A DNA stretch of 64,000 bases from Trichoplax adhaerens (taxonomy: Eukaryota; Placozoa; Uniplacotomia; Trichoplacea; Trichoplacidae), in assembly GCF_000150275.1 (NCBI RefSeq), contig NW_002060943.1:7060299-7124298 (forward strand), written 5' to 3'. Below, piece by piece: positions 37,401 to 50,000 of this stretch (positions are counted from its first letter, which is position 1; each line of letters begins with the position of its first letter). Position numbers and translations under genes: made by a program. The notes below the pieces were generated by a model, which was given only the letters and a program-made list of their open reading frames with translations, did no database searches and had not been told where the DNA came from.

Positions 37401-38217
37401 CTTGCTGGAAATTCTTTAATGGAAGGTTTTGAATTAGCCCTTAAAATTGTTCATGTCAGTAACTACTTTAATGTGAATATTTCAAGATATGGTTAGCAAG
37501 AAATTAGTGAATAATGCATGCTCTTTGTTTAATAGGTATTTCATGTTGATCCAATTGGTGCTTTTGGTCGTACTGGAAAATTGCTTGCTCGAGCAAAACA
37601 GTATAAATCAACAATAGATTTAATTAAATTAATCAAGGAACGCCAAGTTTTCGAAGACGAAATAGTAGATAAAATCATTCTGGCACTTTTACCTGCAGTT
37701 AATAAGGGACCAGAAAAGGCAAGTTGTTATATGGCCGTTAACTGTATGAAAATGCTCTAATAGACGTAACTTCATGAATCAGATTATCACATGCCTAGAA
37801 TTTTTTTTAATCCAATAGGACATCGAAACTTTGGTTAAAGAGCTTATCAATCTGATAGCCAGCCTGAAAATCCGGGTCATTTTTTTAAATTATTTGCCAA
37901 TATTTAAATTTTAACTCTTAGTGTTACAACAATTTATAATTTTAAAATGATACCTTTAATACACAATGTCTTACTATTATTAATTTTTAATGGTCTAAAC
38001 TAAATGATATTAATTTATATTACCTACAAACTTTGTATCTTTACAGTTTGAAGCACAAATGGCTTGTAACAGGTTAGTGCAGGCACAGCTAACCGCTGTG
38101 AATCTTGGAGTACCTTATGTCAAGCAAGTGCTCGCTGTTACCGAGAAAGGGCAAAGCACTACTGCAAAGCATGTTGGTAACATTTGTCGTAAATGGCTGG
38201 ATGCACATAAGACTTGA
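25401..38217 (+). CDS. ZFYVE26: spastizin-type FYVE protein (ZFYVE26/SPG15 orthologue)
   Basis: Large FYVE protein; the vertebrate orthologue binds PI3P, pairs with spatacsin and AP-5, and acts in late endosome/lysosome and autophagy traffic. A complete model with agreeing phases has 29 exons, first 25401-25642, 26303-26456, 26542-26640, 27115-27723, then the giant exon 28329-32988 (1553 codons), FYVE exons 34481-34575 and 34662-34801, last exon 38047-38217 (TGA); about 3018 aa, longer than the roughly 2540 aa of the human protein. The FYVE zinc finger (about 2303-2370) shows [17 protein letters not shown] and eight zinc ligands. C-terminal segments are family-specific: [37 protein letters not shown]. 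The big exon holds acidic/Ser-rich disordered stretches that account for extra length. One intron (37719-37818) uses a GC donor. Alternative start at 25353. Intron 1 carries a tandem repeat. Confidence 0.93.
25797..26205 (+). repeat. four tandem units of about 105 bp in ZFYVE26 intron 1
   Basis: Units start near 25797, 25905, 26011 and 26110. Each runs (t)gtttagtaaagt-gtcag, a gcagtaattgata-like middle, a T-rich or ttattac stretch, then cattgcaaccttaa. Copies differ by about 15-20%. The array fills most of the 660-bp intron and holds no ORF. Confidence 0.8.
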
Positions 38218-39240
38218 TATAAATTTTAGATTTTTGATACAACTTTGAAACTGTTGTGCAGTATACTTGCTTATTCAACTCTTGAGGACCTGACTAAATT
38301 GATTTAAAATCAAGACAGATTGTGACAATTTGCCACTTAAATGCACTATAAACGATCGCTTTGGCGATCATTTTTAAAATTTGAAATGTCAGGTTTAGTA
38401 TACGCGCATTCCTGGCCCATTCTATGTTTTTTTGCCTAAAACTAGCTGGGGCACTGACGAGTATATTAGGTATTGTACGATATGCCTACAAAATGGTTAA
38501 AAATTTTCTATATTGTTATTCTGCAAAACTAGTTTGGTTAAAGCAATTTGATTGATATAGCATTATATTTGATAAACATTTTACGACATACATCGTATAA
38601 CAACTAATTGATTTAGCAGTAGAATGATTGTTGATTTGTTGATATTACCTATAGAAGAGATAAGTGATCATAGTCTCGCTGATTTTTTTGTACTATATGT
38701 AAAAATGTAAATACCATTTTGGTTTATTCAATTATTAATATTCAAGTTATATTGTACAAAATTAACATAACATTACAAAAATACACGAGGCAATCATTTC
38801 TTAGCAGACAGGTTTATTTTTTTAATCCATTGAATATAGATGTATGTATAAAAGATGCGTCAGTTATATATATATATATATATATATACAGTATACAGTA
38901 TTTACTGCGAAGAAAAAGAATTGTTATTTGATAACCTTTATCAATTAAAAATTGCAGTAATTTATGTTGGCAATGGTCATTGCGAAATTTATATCATCCT
39001 TAAGTAAAGTCCACATGATGGACGTGCTAATAAATTTTAAATTTCGTATATTCTTTTATAGTATTGAATGATTTAATATTTAATAGTTAATATTTTAAAC
39101 ATAGGATAATGTAGCTTGTTTTGTAAATTTAGAAGTATTGATACTCAATTTACACTACCAGCGTTACTCTACATCGAATATAGGATACTAATATTGAATC
39201 TGCCAATACCTTAATAAAGCGACAACACCGTAGCTATGAC
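38218..39240. other. intergenic between convergent ZFYVE26 and FICD
   Basis: About 1 kb with both 3' ends. A hairpin-capable run (gatcgctttggcgatc) lies near 38353-38368, and a TA microsatellite of about 25 nt at 38864-38888. No gene seen. Confidence 0.55.
38864..38888. repeat. (TA)n microsatellite
   Basis: About twelve TA units, followed by tatacagtatacagtat. Confidence 0.9.
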
Positions 39241-40790
39241 TTATTTTTTATCATCGCCTTTGGGGGTTGATTCTTTGGAAATTGTAACATCAGTATTAAC
39301 ATCATCATTCTTCTTACGGCGAGCATTATTTAATTCAATAATAGCAGGTACAGATGTATAATTTAGGTATTCATCTAAAGTAAATTCGGTCGTATCAGCA
39401 ATAAAGCGCATAAATGGTCTTACGTCGCCATCATTCGCTTGTGACAGATATTGATAATAATGGAATCGATCGTGAACACGAATAATTATGGGAGGGAAAC
39501 CTGCTCGCATCAATATACAGTTCATGAATAATCGCGCAGTTCTGCCGTTTCCATCCACAAATGGATGAATATGAACTAATTTATAATGAGCTAAGGCTGC
39601 TAATTCAATTGGATGTAATTGCCTTGCTTCACTGGATTTCAACCAATTATCAAATTCTGTCATTTTGGCCGCTACTTGACCAGGAGGTGGTGGCACATGA
39701 TCGGCAATGTAGACTTGGCTATTACGATAGTTACCGGCTTCAAAAGGATCGCTAAAGCCGTAAACACGTCGATGAATTTGTAGGATATCTTGAACATCGA
39801 GTAGTCCAGCCTTATTGATTAATGTGGTATTGATATAACTAAGAGCTTCGTCCATACCGATAATTTCGTTATGTTCCATGACACTTTTACCACCAATAGC
39901 GATACGATTTTCGATAACAGCCCTAGTCATTTGTAAATTCATGGTATTGCCTTCAATTGCTACAGTATGGTAGACATGTTGATAATAACTTTCTCGTTTC
40001 ATCCTTATCAAGGCTGGATCAGTTAATGGAAGAGCATAAAATTTACTACGTTTAGCGGCTATACGTGCTAATCGATCGCGATCAATTTGTTGAACTAATG
40101 GTAGTGTTCTTTTTCGATTGGATAAAGCCAATTGATGATATGGATAATGAGATAATGCTGCTGTATAATAGTATTCAGCTTGAATGACATCTTCATGTTC
40201 TAAGAATTCACCATAATTATTTAATACATCAGGATGACGTGGCGCCATGCGTATAGCGTAGACGAATAATTTGGTTGCTTTCTTCTTATCGCCTTTCCTG
40301 GCTGATCGCCATGCTTGCTTGAGCGTATAAATAACTTCTTTGGTTAAATTTGTGGTTGCTGGTATTGCTATAGAGTTGATAGACAAAGCAGATGTATTGA
40401 TTAGAATTACTTGTTGCTTGTATACGTCAAAGGTATAGTCAAACTACGTGTCGGTATCCAATTTTTGTAATCAATAGCACACTAAGTGGATAACCAACGT
40501 AAAATTGAACTCAATAGTATGACATGCTTCAGTCATGAGTAATACTCACCTGGTGATTTGTTCAGCTGGGATTTTCCTTGATGTTTGCCTTGTAAAAAAC
40601 CAGACATACAATGACTGATACCATCCTTGTTAGGCATTTTAGAACAGGAAAAATGTTCAAAATCCGCCGATTTTCTGGTGTTGTCATAGACGAAGACATT
40701 ATATAGTAATATGATGATGGAACAAAGTAATAAATGGCGCAACATCATTGTAGATGATGACCTGTCACTAGTATGAAGTGTTGTAGCCAT
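39241..40790 (-). CDS. FICD: FICD/HYPE protein adenylyltransferase, ER type II membrane
   Basis: FICD adds AMP to, and removes it from, the ER Hsp70 BiP in the ER lumen. Two exons with agreeing phase: 40790-40550 (donor CCAG|GTGAGT) and 40367-39241; 455 aa against about 458 in human. Exon 1 has a type II signal anchor (LRHLLLCSIIILLYNVFVY). Then come two TPR-like repeats (about 90-170; AWRSARKGDKKKATKLF, HPDVLNNYGEFLE), a linker helix, and the Fic domain. The inhibitory helix motif TVAIEGN is intact (Glu at about 219). The Fic core HPFVDGNGRTAR (catalytic His about 348) is complete, so both the AMPylase and Glu-gated deAMPylase states look preserved. An alternative acceptor slightly upstream (after caacaag) would add about 14 residues. 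The C-tail is charged and ends GDDKK, which resembles but is not KDEL. The gene is tail to tail with ZFYVE26. Confidence 0.95.
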
Positions 40791-41280
40791 TGAAATAGGA
40801 TGAAAACTAATAGTACGAATTAATCCGAATAGCGCTAATAAATAATTGAGTTAAAAGATTGGACTAGTAGGCCTTAGGGCACTTTGCGAACGATTCAATT
40901 TTTCGACTCCACACAAGAAGAATTATATAATTAATGAATCATTGAAGAATGATCAACAAGATGGCCACAAGGTGTCATCAATCCACGTCTCTCAATCGAA
41001 AAGGTTGAATTACAGTCATACTACAACAAGGCAGGCTAGGATAACCATTTTTATTTATTAGTATTGCAATAAGATAGAGTAAAAAGTGCAAGACGGTCTA
41101 AAGCGTTGAGCAATGTATGTAATAATGATTAAAGGAATTTTTCTTCACCAATTCAATGGTAGCTCTCTCCGTCTGGCTCCTTTCTCGGTAGTGCCGATGT
41201 TTTTTTTGGCCTACAGATTGTCAAGGTCCACGTACCGGTAAAGATTGACAGTCGAAGTCCATGACAGTAGTAGTATGGAC

Positions 41281-41735
41281 TCACAGTCAAATCCTGTTAA
41301 TAATCTTTACCCGGTAGGAGTACACAGTACTAGGTATTGTATGATACAGTACTATACTGTACATGGAGCGTACTGTACACTGTACAGTCACAGTTTTCCA
41401 TACTGTTCAACGCGTCTCAATAAAGCGCATACAGACTGTTGTTCATGTTTATCATGATTGAGTATTCATACAGTCGATGGCAATCAAGCGTCTATGGTAG
41501 CGTACAGTACAGTAAACCGACGAAGCCGAACAGAACAAGCTAACTACCTACCTTGCTGGTCATTTTACTCTACTGTATCACCGTTATCGTACGCTGTACT
41601 GTCTTGCACTCTCCAGTCTACAGTGTACAGTACTATGGACTGTAATCGAGATCGACTGAATTTTATGGTTGTATTGTACAGTGTACAGTGTACAGTACGC
41701 TGCACCCTGTCTTCAGTAGGCTCTCTAGTGTTGTT
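41281..41735. repeat. block dense in TACAGT/ACTGTA words
   Basis: Many overlapping copies of gtacagt, tgtacagt, actgtaca and tactgta, for example tgatacagtactatactgta near 41342, actgtacactgtacagt near 41374, cgtacagtacagtaa near 41502, and tgtacagtgtacagtgtaca near 41675. The words are self-complementary or nearly so, so the block can fold on either strand. It is less AT-rich than its surroundings, and overlapping ORFs on both strands follow from composition. Confidence 0.7.
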
Positions 41736-42109
41736 GGAGGCCTTTAGTAGTCCATGGTATGGTACAGGCGGAAAAGAGAAGAAAGTCACCTAGGTGATAT
41801 ACTTTGAATAAATAAATAAAATGGCAATATGGAAAATAATGTCAATTTACTTCATCTTCCACTCATACCAATTTTTGTCTACATTACCATATGAAGCATT
41901 CAATGTTGATTCCAATGATATAAGAATGAATTCTGTAAGTTACTCAACCACAAAATGCTTCAAAATATTCTTGATGAAATGCAGTACCGTATCATGCTGC
42001 ATTTCGCAAAGTCAAAGTCTATTCCAAAATGACTGACGTAAAGTACGACTTGGGCATTCCTGCTTGATCAATTCATTAATTTGTGGTCATAAATGAAAAT
42101 ATCGACATG

Positions 42110-42208
42110 AAAGCTCATTGTAATCCAAATCGGATACTGCATTTATTTGTCTTGATAATAAAACTATTTGCTTGAAAGTTTATTGCAATCCAAATCAGCT
42201 ACTGTATC
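42110..42208. repeat. short tandem duplication
   Basis: A segment of about 35 bp at about 42110-42145 (gaaagctcattgtaatccaa) recurs about 64 bp later at about 42173-42208 (gaaagtttattgcaatccaa), with around 80% identity. Confidence 0.65.
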
Positions 42209-42887
42209 GGAGGACATCGAAATTAAACCTTCAATGCATAAAACTCTTTTTTTTTCAACGGGCGGATTCTATTCCAACTGCCGGCCGCCAGCATGTCACG
42301 GTGCTAGCTCATCGTTCCAAAATAGTCCATGCTTTGCGGCTATAATGATGTTGTAAGCCGAGGAGATTACATAACCAGATATAGATTGTAGACGGTACGA
42401 TTTAAATGGTGATGTGTTATAGGTCATTTATATCTATAGTTGGATTAGTAGTATTCTAAGAGGTGTGTTAAAGCTTGTAGATAAAATCTATTTAAACGAA
42501 TGGACAAATCAATAAAAGTTACTTCTTAGTTCCTAAGGTTAGAAGTATAACGGAAATCGATGGCGTACGAATTATTGCGAGATCGTACATTCGATCACAA
42601 CGTTATCTTGCCACACGGGAGTTTGTGACACAGCAATATTTTTTCTAATGGAAAAAATAAGAATTGTCATGTTGATGTGCGGTACCCCAATCTGATTGAA
42701 CTACAACACTTTGAACATTGAAGGAATGACCTAGGATAATCGAATGATGTCATTCCCCATGATTAATGCAATCCTTGAGACTGTAATACTACATCAGCAT
42801 TCCATAGGCAAGCAATAATAATTTGCATATTAGTCCAACGGAAATGGAGCATTCTCAATTTTTTCACAAAAATCTCCATCCTAAGCG

Positions 42888-43190
42888 TTCAGTTAGAGTT
42901 ACTGCCAAAATACTATTTTTGCAAAATAAGGACTACATCATCATACAGCCCTTGCTTGCCAATCCCATCAAGTTAACCTCCTTAATTAGCGTTTAGCTAG
43001 ATCGACTGCCAAAATACGATCATTGCAAAATAAGGACTCCATAATCCAACTGCTCTTTCCTGGCCTATCTCATCCAATTAGCCTTCTTTATTGACATTGA
43101 GCTACATTGACTGCCATAATACTGTCAGTAAAAAAGAAGGACTACATCGTCCAACCATTCTTGCTTTACTAAGATGGCTAACTACCGAAG
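42888..43190. repeat. three tandem units of about 100-110 bp
   Basis: Each unit has actgccaaaatac (or actgccataatac), then gcaaaataaggact, catc-ccaac and a ctttcttg-like stretch. Copies begin near 42892, 42998 and 43100, with the third most diverged (aaaaaagaaggactacatcg). No coding content. Confidence 0.75.
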
Positions 43191-44050
43191 CCATCTTGAT
43201 CTGTTATGTATGATAGACTGGTAATGTCTAGGAATTATTGCGTGATTGACCTAGTGTCGCACGAGAGAACACAACGGATCACCTATAATAGCAATGATTA
43301 AAAGGGAAAACTTGATGATATATTATCACTTATCGAGTGATTAAAATGATTAAAAGGATGAATGAATTATGATAAAGTCATTACGAAATGATGGCAGAAT
43401 CCATGACTACCATTCAATAACTAAGCCCCCAAAATTCAATTTGAATTCATCTGTTCTTTCTGCTAGGCGATGGCTGCCAATTGAGTCATAAAAGAAATGG
43501 TCAGTCGCCTAGTCGTACTATATAATAGTAATATAAAAGTAAACATATTTAAGGTGCTGTATCAACAATTCAAGCTGTTTCCTCTTCCATTTTGAATTCC
43601 ATTCAACTTGTTCAATCATGGCGTAGCTACTATAACTATTAATGAAACAGGTAGAAAAGGTAAAGCAATTAGAGTGGATTAGTTTGATTCATTCCATGCT
43701 GCTATTTTCATTTGTATAGCGGTTAGCATGGCAAGATTAAAGACAAGTAATTGAGCTATGAGTAAGCCACCAGCCACTCAGTATTATTGGCTCTATTTTC
43801 GTCCTAATAATAGAAGGCAAACAATCATCAAGTCAATAGGTAGAGTCTTAATCAAAACGCCACAATAGATGGCTTAGTATGCAATTCATTCTCGATGGAA
43901 TTGGGAAACTATGAACAACTAATTAATATTAATAAGTAATGCTTTTTTTCTCCCGTCATTACTCATAGTCCATACCTTCATCTACACCACGTAGGAAGTT
44001 GTTGAGAATACACATTTTCTAGTTTACAATTAAGGTTAACTAGAGCAGCA

Positions 44051-47000
44051 ATGTCTCAACCAACCCAGGTAAGATGGACTTTCCTCCAGCATTGAACTAT
44101 ATAATGCCGTAAAATTTATTTTTTTTCCTGTCAATGAGTAATAAATTTATTTTAAAGTTGTTACCTTTAAGATTTGGAAAATTGGATAGTAACTAGACGA
44201 TCATAGACTAAAAAAACGATAAAACGCAGTTGTGATTACCTCAATTTTTTTTCTTTCTTTCTCTATCGTCTCACTCTTTCTGAATATTGATTGAAATAAT
44301 TGCAGTTTAGATTATTATACGACTTTTATCCTGAAAGTCCTAGCGAATTGGAAGTCCTAGCCGGTACTATTGTGTCTCTTTATGAATCGGTAAGTCAATT
44401 AATCTAGACATTCCTTAATCAATTTATTCCATCGACTTTCTATCCTACAAATTGGTGGGATGGAAAATAATCCTACTGCTGATGTTATTACTCAGCAACC
44501 TTGACCAAACGGAAGTGAAACTTTCTTGTGCCTTTATATCTCTAAAACACTATCCCCTTAAATACTATACTATCATCATTACGTTCAAATAGAATGCGTA
44601 TAATCCTGAACAATAATTCATTCAACTTCCATAACCTGTTGGTTGATAGTCATACGCCCATATTTTAAATCCAAAAGAAAACTTTTCTTTCATTTCTTTG
44701 AGAAGAGCTTCTATTCCCATTTAATCGCTACCGTTGTTATTCTTGCCACCTATTTTTAGGCTTGATCGTAGTAATCTTGATTATCGAATTAAATAGCCAT
44801 ATGAACAGTTTACTGCATATTCATATATACGTATACCAGTACCGTGTATAATATATAAGATTGATATTCAATTTCTTATTCGATAGGAAGAGAAAGACGA
44901 GCTATGGACGTGTATTATCCGAGAAGATGGAAAAACTGGTTTTGTGCCAACGTCATATCTAGAAGTAAGCGAAATCATCGACTAACATTATTAGGCATTA
45001 CATCATCTCCTACTGACTATAAAACAGTAATCAACTTACGAATGATTCGTAAAATATCGAAAGTATTTCATTTGAAGTTCCAATGCCAGTTGATCCAGTT
45101 CTCATAACGCAATTTATCGACTTTTACAATTTTACACCGATCGCTCTTGGCGGTGAGAACGCCATTTTTTAGCGAACTACTGTAGTGATACTATCATTAT
45201 TTTAATAAACATCATTATCTACACTTTGTTAATTTATTTTAATGTCTATGAATTGTTATTTCATCGACATTACGTGATCAAGCATTGATAAAGAATTGTT
45301 GATCTTAGTACAAGCTTGTTCTCATTAATAGTACAGCGAATGCAGTACTGATATATTTTGGGCAGAATACGAACTAAAACAATTTTATATTAAATAAAGA
45401 ATCATCGATGGGTTCATTGATGGTTCTGTTTCGCATTGGCAAATTGCTTTACGGTCATAACATTATGCGTAACTACTGGGACAAAAAGACCAATATGTTG
45501 ATGTTATTACATTACAGTATAACCAGCAGATTGGATTCAAAATCATTTCTAGATATTGAGTAAATAAAAAATAGTAAATACTCTCCGATATCCTCTAAGC
45601 TATTCCCTAATTAGAAAATAGATAGTTTACTTTACAGTATTTTCGTCCATTTTTAAAATTACTTTGAACTGTTGAATGAGACTGCTTAATCTAATTTTAT
45701 GTTATCCAGTTTATCAACTATTTAACAGATAACCCTATCATCTGCAATCATTCCTTAGACTTCGATTTAGTTATCTTACGCGTATATATTTTTCAGCCTG
45801 CTAGCTAATCAAGAGAAATCTTTCATATTTAGAGATATATTGAAAGTCCACCTAAATAGTAATCACTTAATAAGCCTTAACGTACTATTGCACTTTTTAA
45901 TCATATTTTAACTTATCTTTTAAGCTATCGAGTACCACCACAGATATTGATTTATGAAGCTAATTAAAATAAATAAATACGGTACATATTCTTCTGACTC
46001 TTAATTGCCTAGTAGGTAACCTGGATCATCAAAGTAGTAATAATTTCCTTAGCTTGATATGAGCGTACCTATCGAACTATCAGCCAGTAAAACAGATAGT
46101 AAATCTAGTTAGTAATCTCTTTCAGGCTGTCTTAGTGATAAAATAACTAACTTCTTAATCTACTTCTACATTGTACAGTACATTATTGAAACTTGCAGTT
46201 ATTCCTTTTTATTTCATAAGGACATCCAATTAAATATTATAGCTTCCGATGATGATTGCCTAGTCGTTGAAGCTTCTGCATTGCACATTATTAAAATTGA
46301 TCATCATTCCTTTTTCTTTCATAAGGACACTAAATTAAATATTATACCCTCCGATGATGATTGCCTAGTCATTAAAGCTTCTGCACTGCACATTATTAAA
46401 ATGGATCATCATTCCCTCTTGTCTTGCAAGAATACTTATAGTAGTTAAATAAATATTCCCTTAGCCTATAATTTTTCTAATAAATTCAGTTTGCAGCTCG
46501 TATATTAATAGAACCTTTAGTACTTTTTCTTTAGTACCGCGTTCTAAAAAATATTTAATCAAAATTATAATGGCGACTTTCAGTATAACAAATTGAGATT
46601 TATCAGCTATCCTGAGCTTATGTCTCAACCTTTGACTGATACCAAATTTTGAATTCAATGTAACATTTTTTTTTTAGCCCTTTAACAATTCATCGTTTCC
46701 CGAACCCAACGAAAATACTACTGAAAATCCGGTAAGACATGGATTGATAATCTTTAACCTATAAAATGAATAATAATAACTCACACAGTCTAACGGGGCG
46801 AACTTAACATTTATTATTGCTATCTTACATTTAGAGAGTATACCTAATCAGTAATTAAATGGATATATAGAACTTGATGAACGCATTATGTAGTTTTTAC
46901 TACTCCAGTTGTGATTGAATGATATCGTCTAGTCAATAATTAATATGTAATAAATTAATATTAGAATTGATTCCATGTCAATTCCAGCAATATTTGGCAA

Positions 47001-50000
47001 TGTATAATAGATTATTGACTTCATTACCACACGTAATCATGACTAGATAATCAATTTGCATTAATACTATTATCCTACACGTCAAGAAACATAATATCAA
47101 CCTTAGGAATATTTAGAAATGTATTTCATGGATAAGTTCAGTGAACTATTTGTTGTTTTATGTTATCATACGTATTTTATTCAATGATAGTAATTATCAT
47201 CAGTTACATTAATTGTAGTCGTAAAAACTGATCATAGCTAATTATTAAGAATACTTTCTTCTTTAGCATCCTTATTCCGATGCAGATACCTCATCTGAAG
47301 ATGAACCAGATGGATTGAGTACTGTCACCAATAGACAGGAAACGGTTACGAATACAACTACCATTACAGGCTCAAAGACTGATGCAAGTCGTAACACTGT
47401 ATCCAAATCTCTGATAGCGTTAGTAAAACTTTATTAAAGTCTAGATTTAAATAGTAAACGTATAATATTGTTAGAAATAAATATTAATCTAACATTACCA
47501 TCTCTTATCACTTCTTTAATGGCGTTATAATTTTATTAGGGCAATTACTGCCCTAAAGAGCTTATACTTTTCTATTACAATCCTTATATGATTTTAATCA
47601 TTTTGTTGCATAGGAGATCACCATTTGCTATATTTGGTGCTGAGAGATTTCTACGTGGCGAAGAAAATAAGCTTGATATTCAAAAATTAATGGATTACGA
47701 AAAACATATTATAGTGGTTAGTTTAAATATAAACAATACAGTAAAAACATAATAGCTGCATGTATGGAATTATAATAGGATTGTAGTATGTATAAAACTG
47801 CTATTTCTACTTCCTTACATACTCTAAATTCACTTCTATTCTTAAATTCGATAATTCTGTAATCTTAGAAGATCCTAACGTATGTTTATTATTATTCATA
47901 TTATTCCTATATAGGTTAATAAGAATGGTTTAACCTGGAAGCCGGCCAAAAATGAATGTACTTATCGAATTGGAAGCACAGAAACAGATTCTAAATATGC
48001 TGGAGCAAAAACCTATACAACCTATAAAATCCATCCTATAGTAATGATCATCATGATATTTATTATTGCGATATCATTATCATCACTAATATCAACTTCC
48101 TTCTACCATTTGAAATACTTTCATTACTGATTGAAATAATAATATAGCATGGAGATGATGAAGCCATCAGAAGACGATATAAACAATTTGACTGGCTATA
48201 TGGTCGCTTGGTTGCTCGATTTCCTACAATTGCCATTCCTAAATTACCTGAAAAAAGGATTAGAGGTGCCACTAGCTTATAAAGAATGGAATAGATAATC
48301 TATTATAATGTAAAATAGTCAATACTTATATTCAACATCGAAATTAAGTGATAAGTATTTTAAATCAAAACTAATAAGTCGGAAACTAATATTTATCCAT
48401 GCTGTGCGTATCTAAGATATATTAGTGAGATCATAACTGGATTGTTAAAGGATAACATTTTCCTGTCACTTTCTGATACCCATTTTGATGCTTAATATTA
48501 AATCATAGGTCGATTTAGCGAAGATATTATCCAAATGAGAAAAGAATTGTTAGAAACCTGGTTAAATCGACTAGCTAGACATCCTATCATTAATGAAAGT
48601 CAAGTGTTTTCAGGGTTCTTGAAAAAGCAAGATCAAATAGTTCGTTTCGTACATACACTTGTGGATAAATTCTACTTTAGTTCAGATTAAATAATTTTCC
48701 AATACTAACAAGAAAAGTGCGTTTTTATGATTAATTAATAATTGACTTAAAATTTTCATTACAATATCATCTTATATTCACTTAATAGGAATGGAAAGAA
48801 TTTAAACGTAGAATGGAGAAAGATCCTGGAAATTATTCGGGTTTCTTTGCTCGAACAGAAATAAAAGATCTATTTAATAATAGCCTAAATTCAATGTAAT
48901 CACTTCGATTTTTAAATATTACTATCTAACAATATTGTGAAAATTAATCAACATTACATTAAAAAAATATTATAATTTGCTCAACCCAGTAATTTACCAT
49001 GCCTCATACAAATTCTATTAAAAATTTGTCTAATATTACAATAAATAATTTAAGAACGAAATTTCAACACTAGATGACGGTATATCAAGTAATATACGGT
49101 ATATTATTCAATTTCTGTTCATATTCCAGAAAGATACTGGTAAAAGAAAGAATTGCTAAGAAATATCTAGCTAGTTACAGCTATTCCATTCTTATTCATA
49201 CTAAACACTTGATACTGATCTAGGAACAAACTAAATAGAATATGTATATAATTGAGTTACAGCTCTAATTATACCATCTGCCTATATCTAACTGTTAACG
49301 CTAAATTACTTTTAGGCTAGGAAATGCTGCTAGTTGGGAAAAGCTAACCAAAAATTTACAAGAAAGCATATCTCACTTTAGAGAAGTTCTCCAGCATCAC
49401 TCTACAGACTTTGCCCGTTGTAAGTATTTGAAGCTCTTATTTATTCGCATCTATTGCTTATTAGATTTTGAGCTAAATTATTTAAGCACTGATTTAAGAT
49501 GTCGTTATTATTGAATTCTCAAGTGAGCTTGAAATTTTAACCAAAGTACTAACCTAATACACCATGATTCTGAAAATTTATCTATAACAGTTGATTTAAG
49601 AGTTTCATATTTTAATTACTGTACTTCTATTACTTGTAATTATTATTTAAACTACTTAAGCAAGATTGCTTATTAATTAGCCGCAATCGTAACCCTAGCC
49701 ATAATTTTAACTATCGATAATACTGATACACACGATGCAAACTTATTCTTTGACGTAGTATTGCATTTTATTTCAATAGGTTATCAAGATGAATATGTAG
49801 CTATGGGCAAGGCTATTGGCAACCTTTCATCCTGTTTTCAATCCGAAAACCATTGTAAGGCTCTTAGATTTAAAATAAAGGCGTTACTGATTTTACTTCC
49901 TCTTCACTGAGACACCCTTCCATAACCATAAGCTATGCCGCCTATTTACTATAGTCCATTCCTGTATTTGATTATAGATCCAGAAGAATTTAAATTTGCT

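Larger units (their letters stand above)
40791..44050. other. repeat-rich intergenic spacer between divergent FICD and the sorting nexin
   Basis: About 3.3 kb that must hold the promoters of both flanking genes. It contains the TACAGT-rich block, a short duplication and a three-copy tandem repeat listed separately. ORFs at 41245-41793, 41821-42036 and 42168-42356 show no domain or consistent splicing, and I take them as chance. Confidence 0.5.

Noticed and set aside
41245-41793. ORFs of 70-111 codons on both strands as genes
   Set aside because: They coincide with the TACAGT-rich block and are compositional; they read as low-information Ser/Tyr/Val strings.
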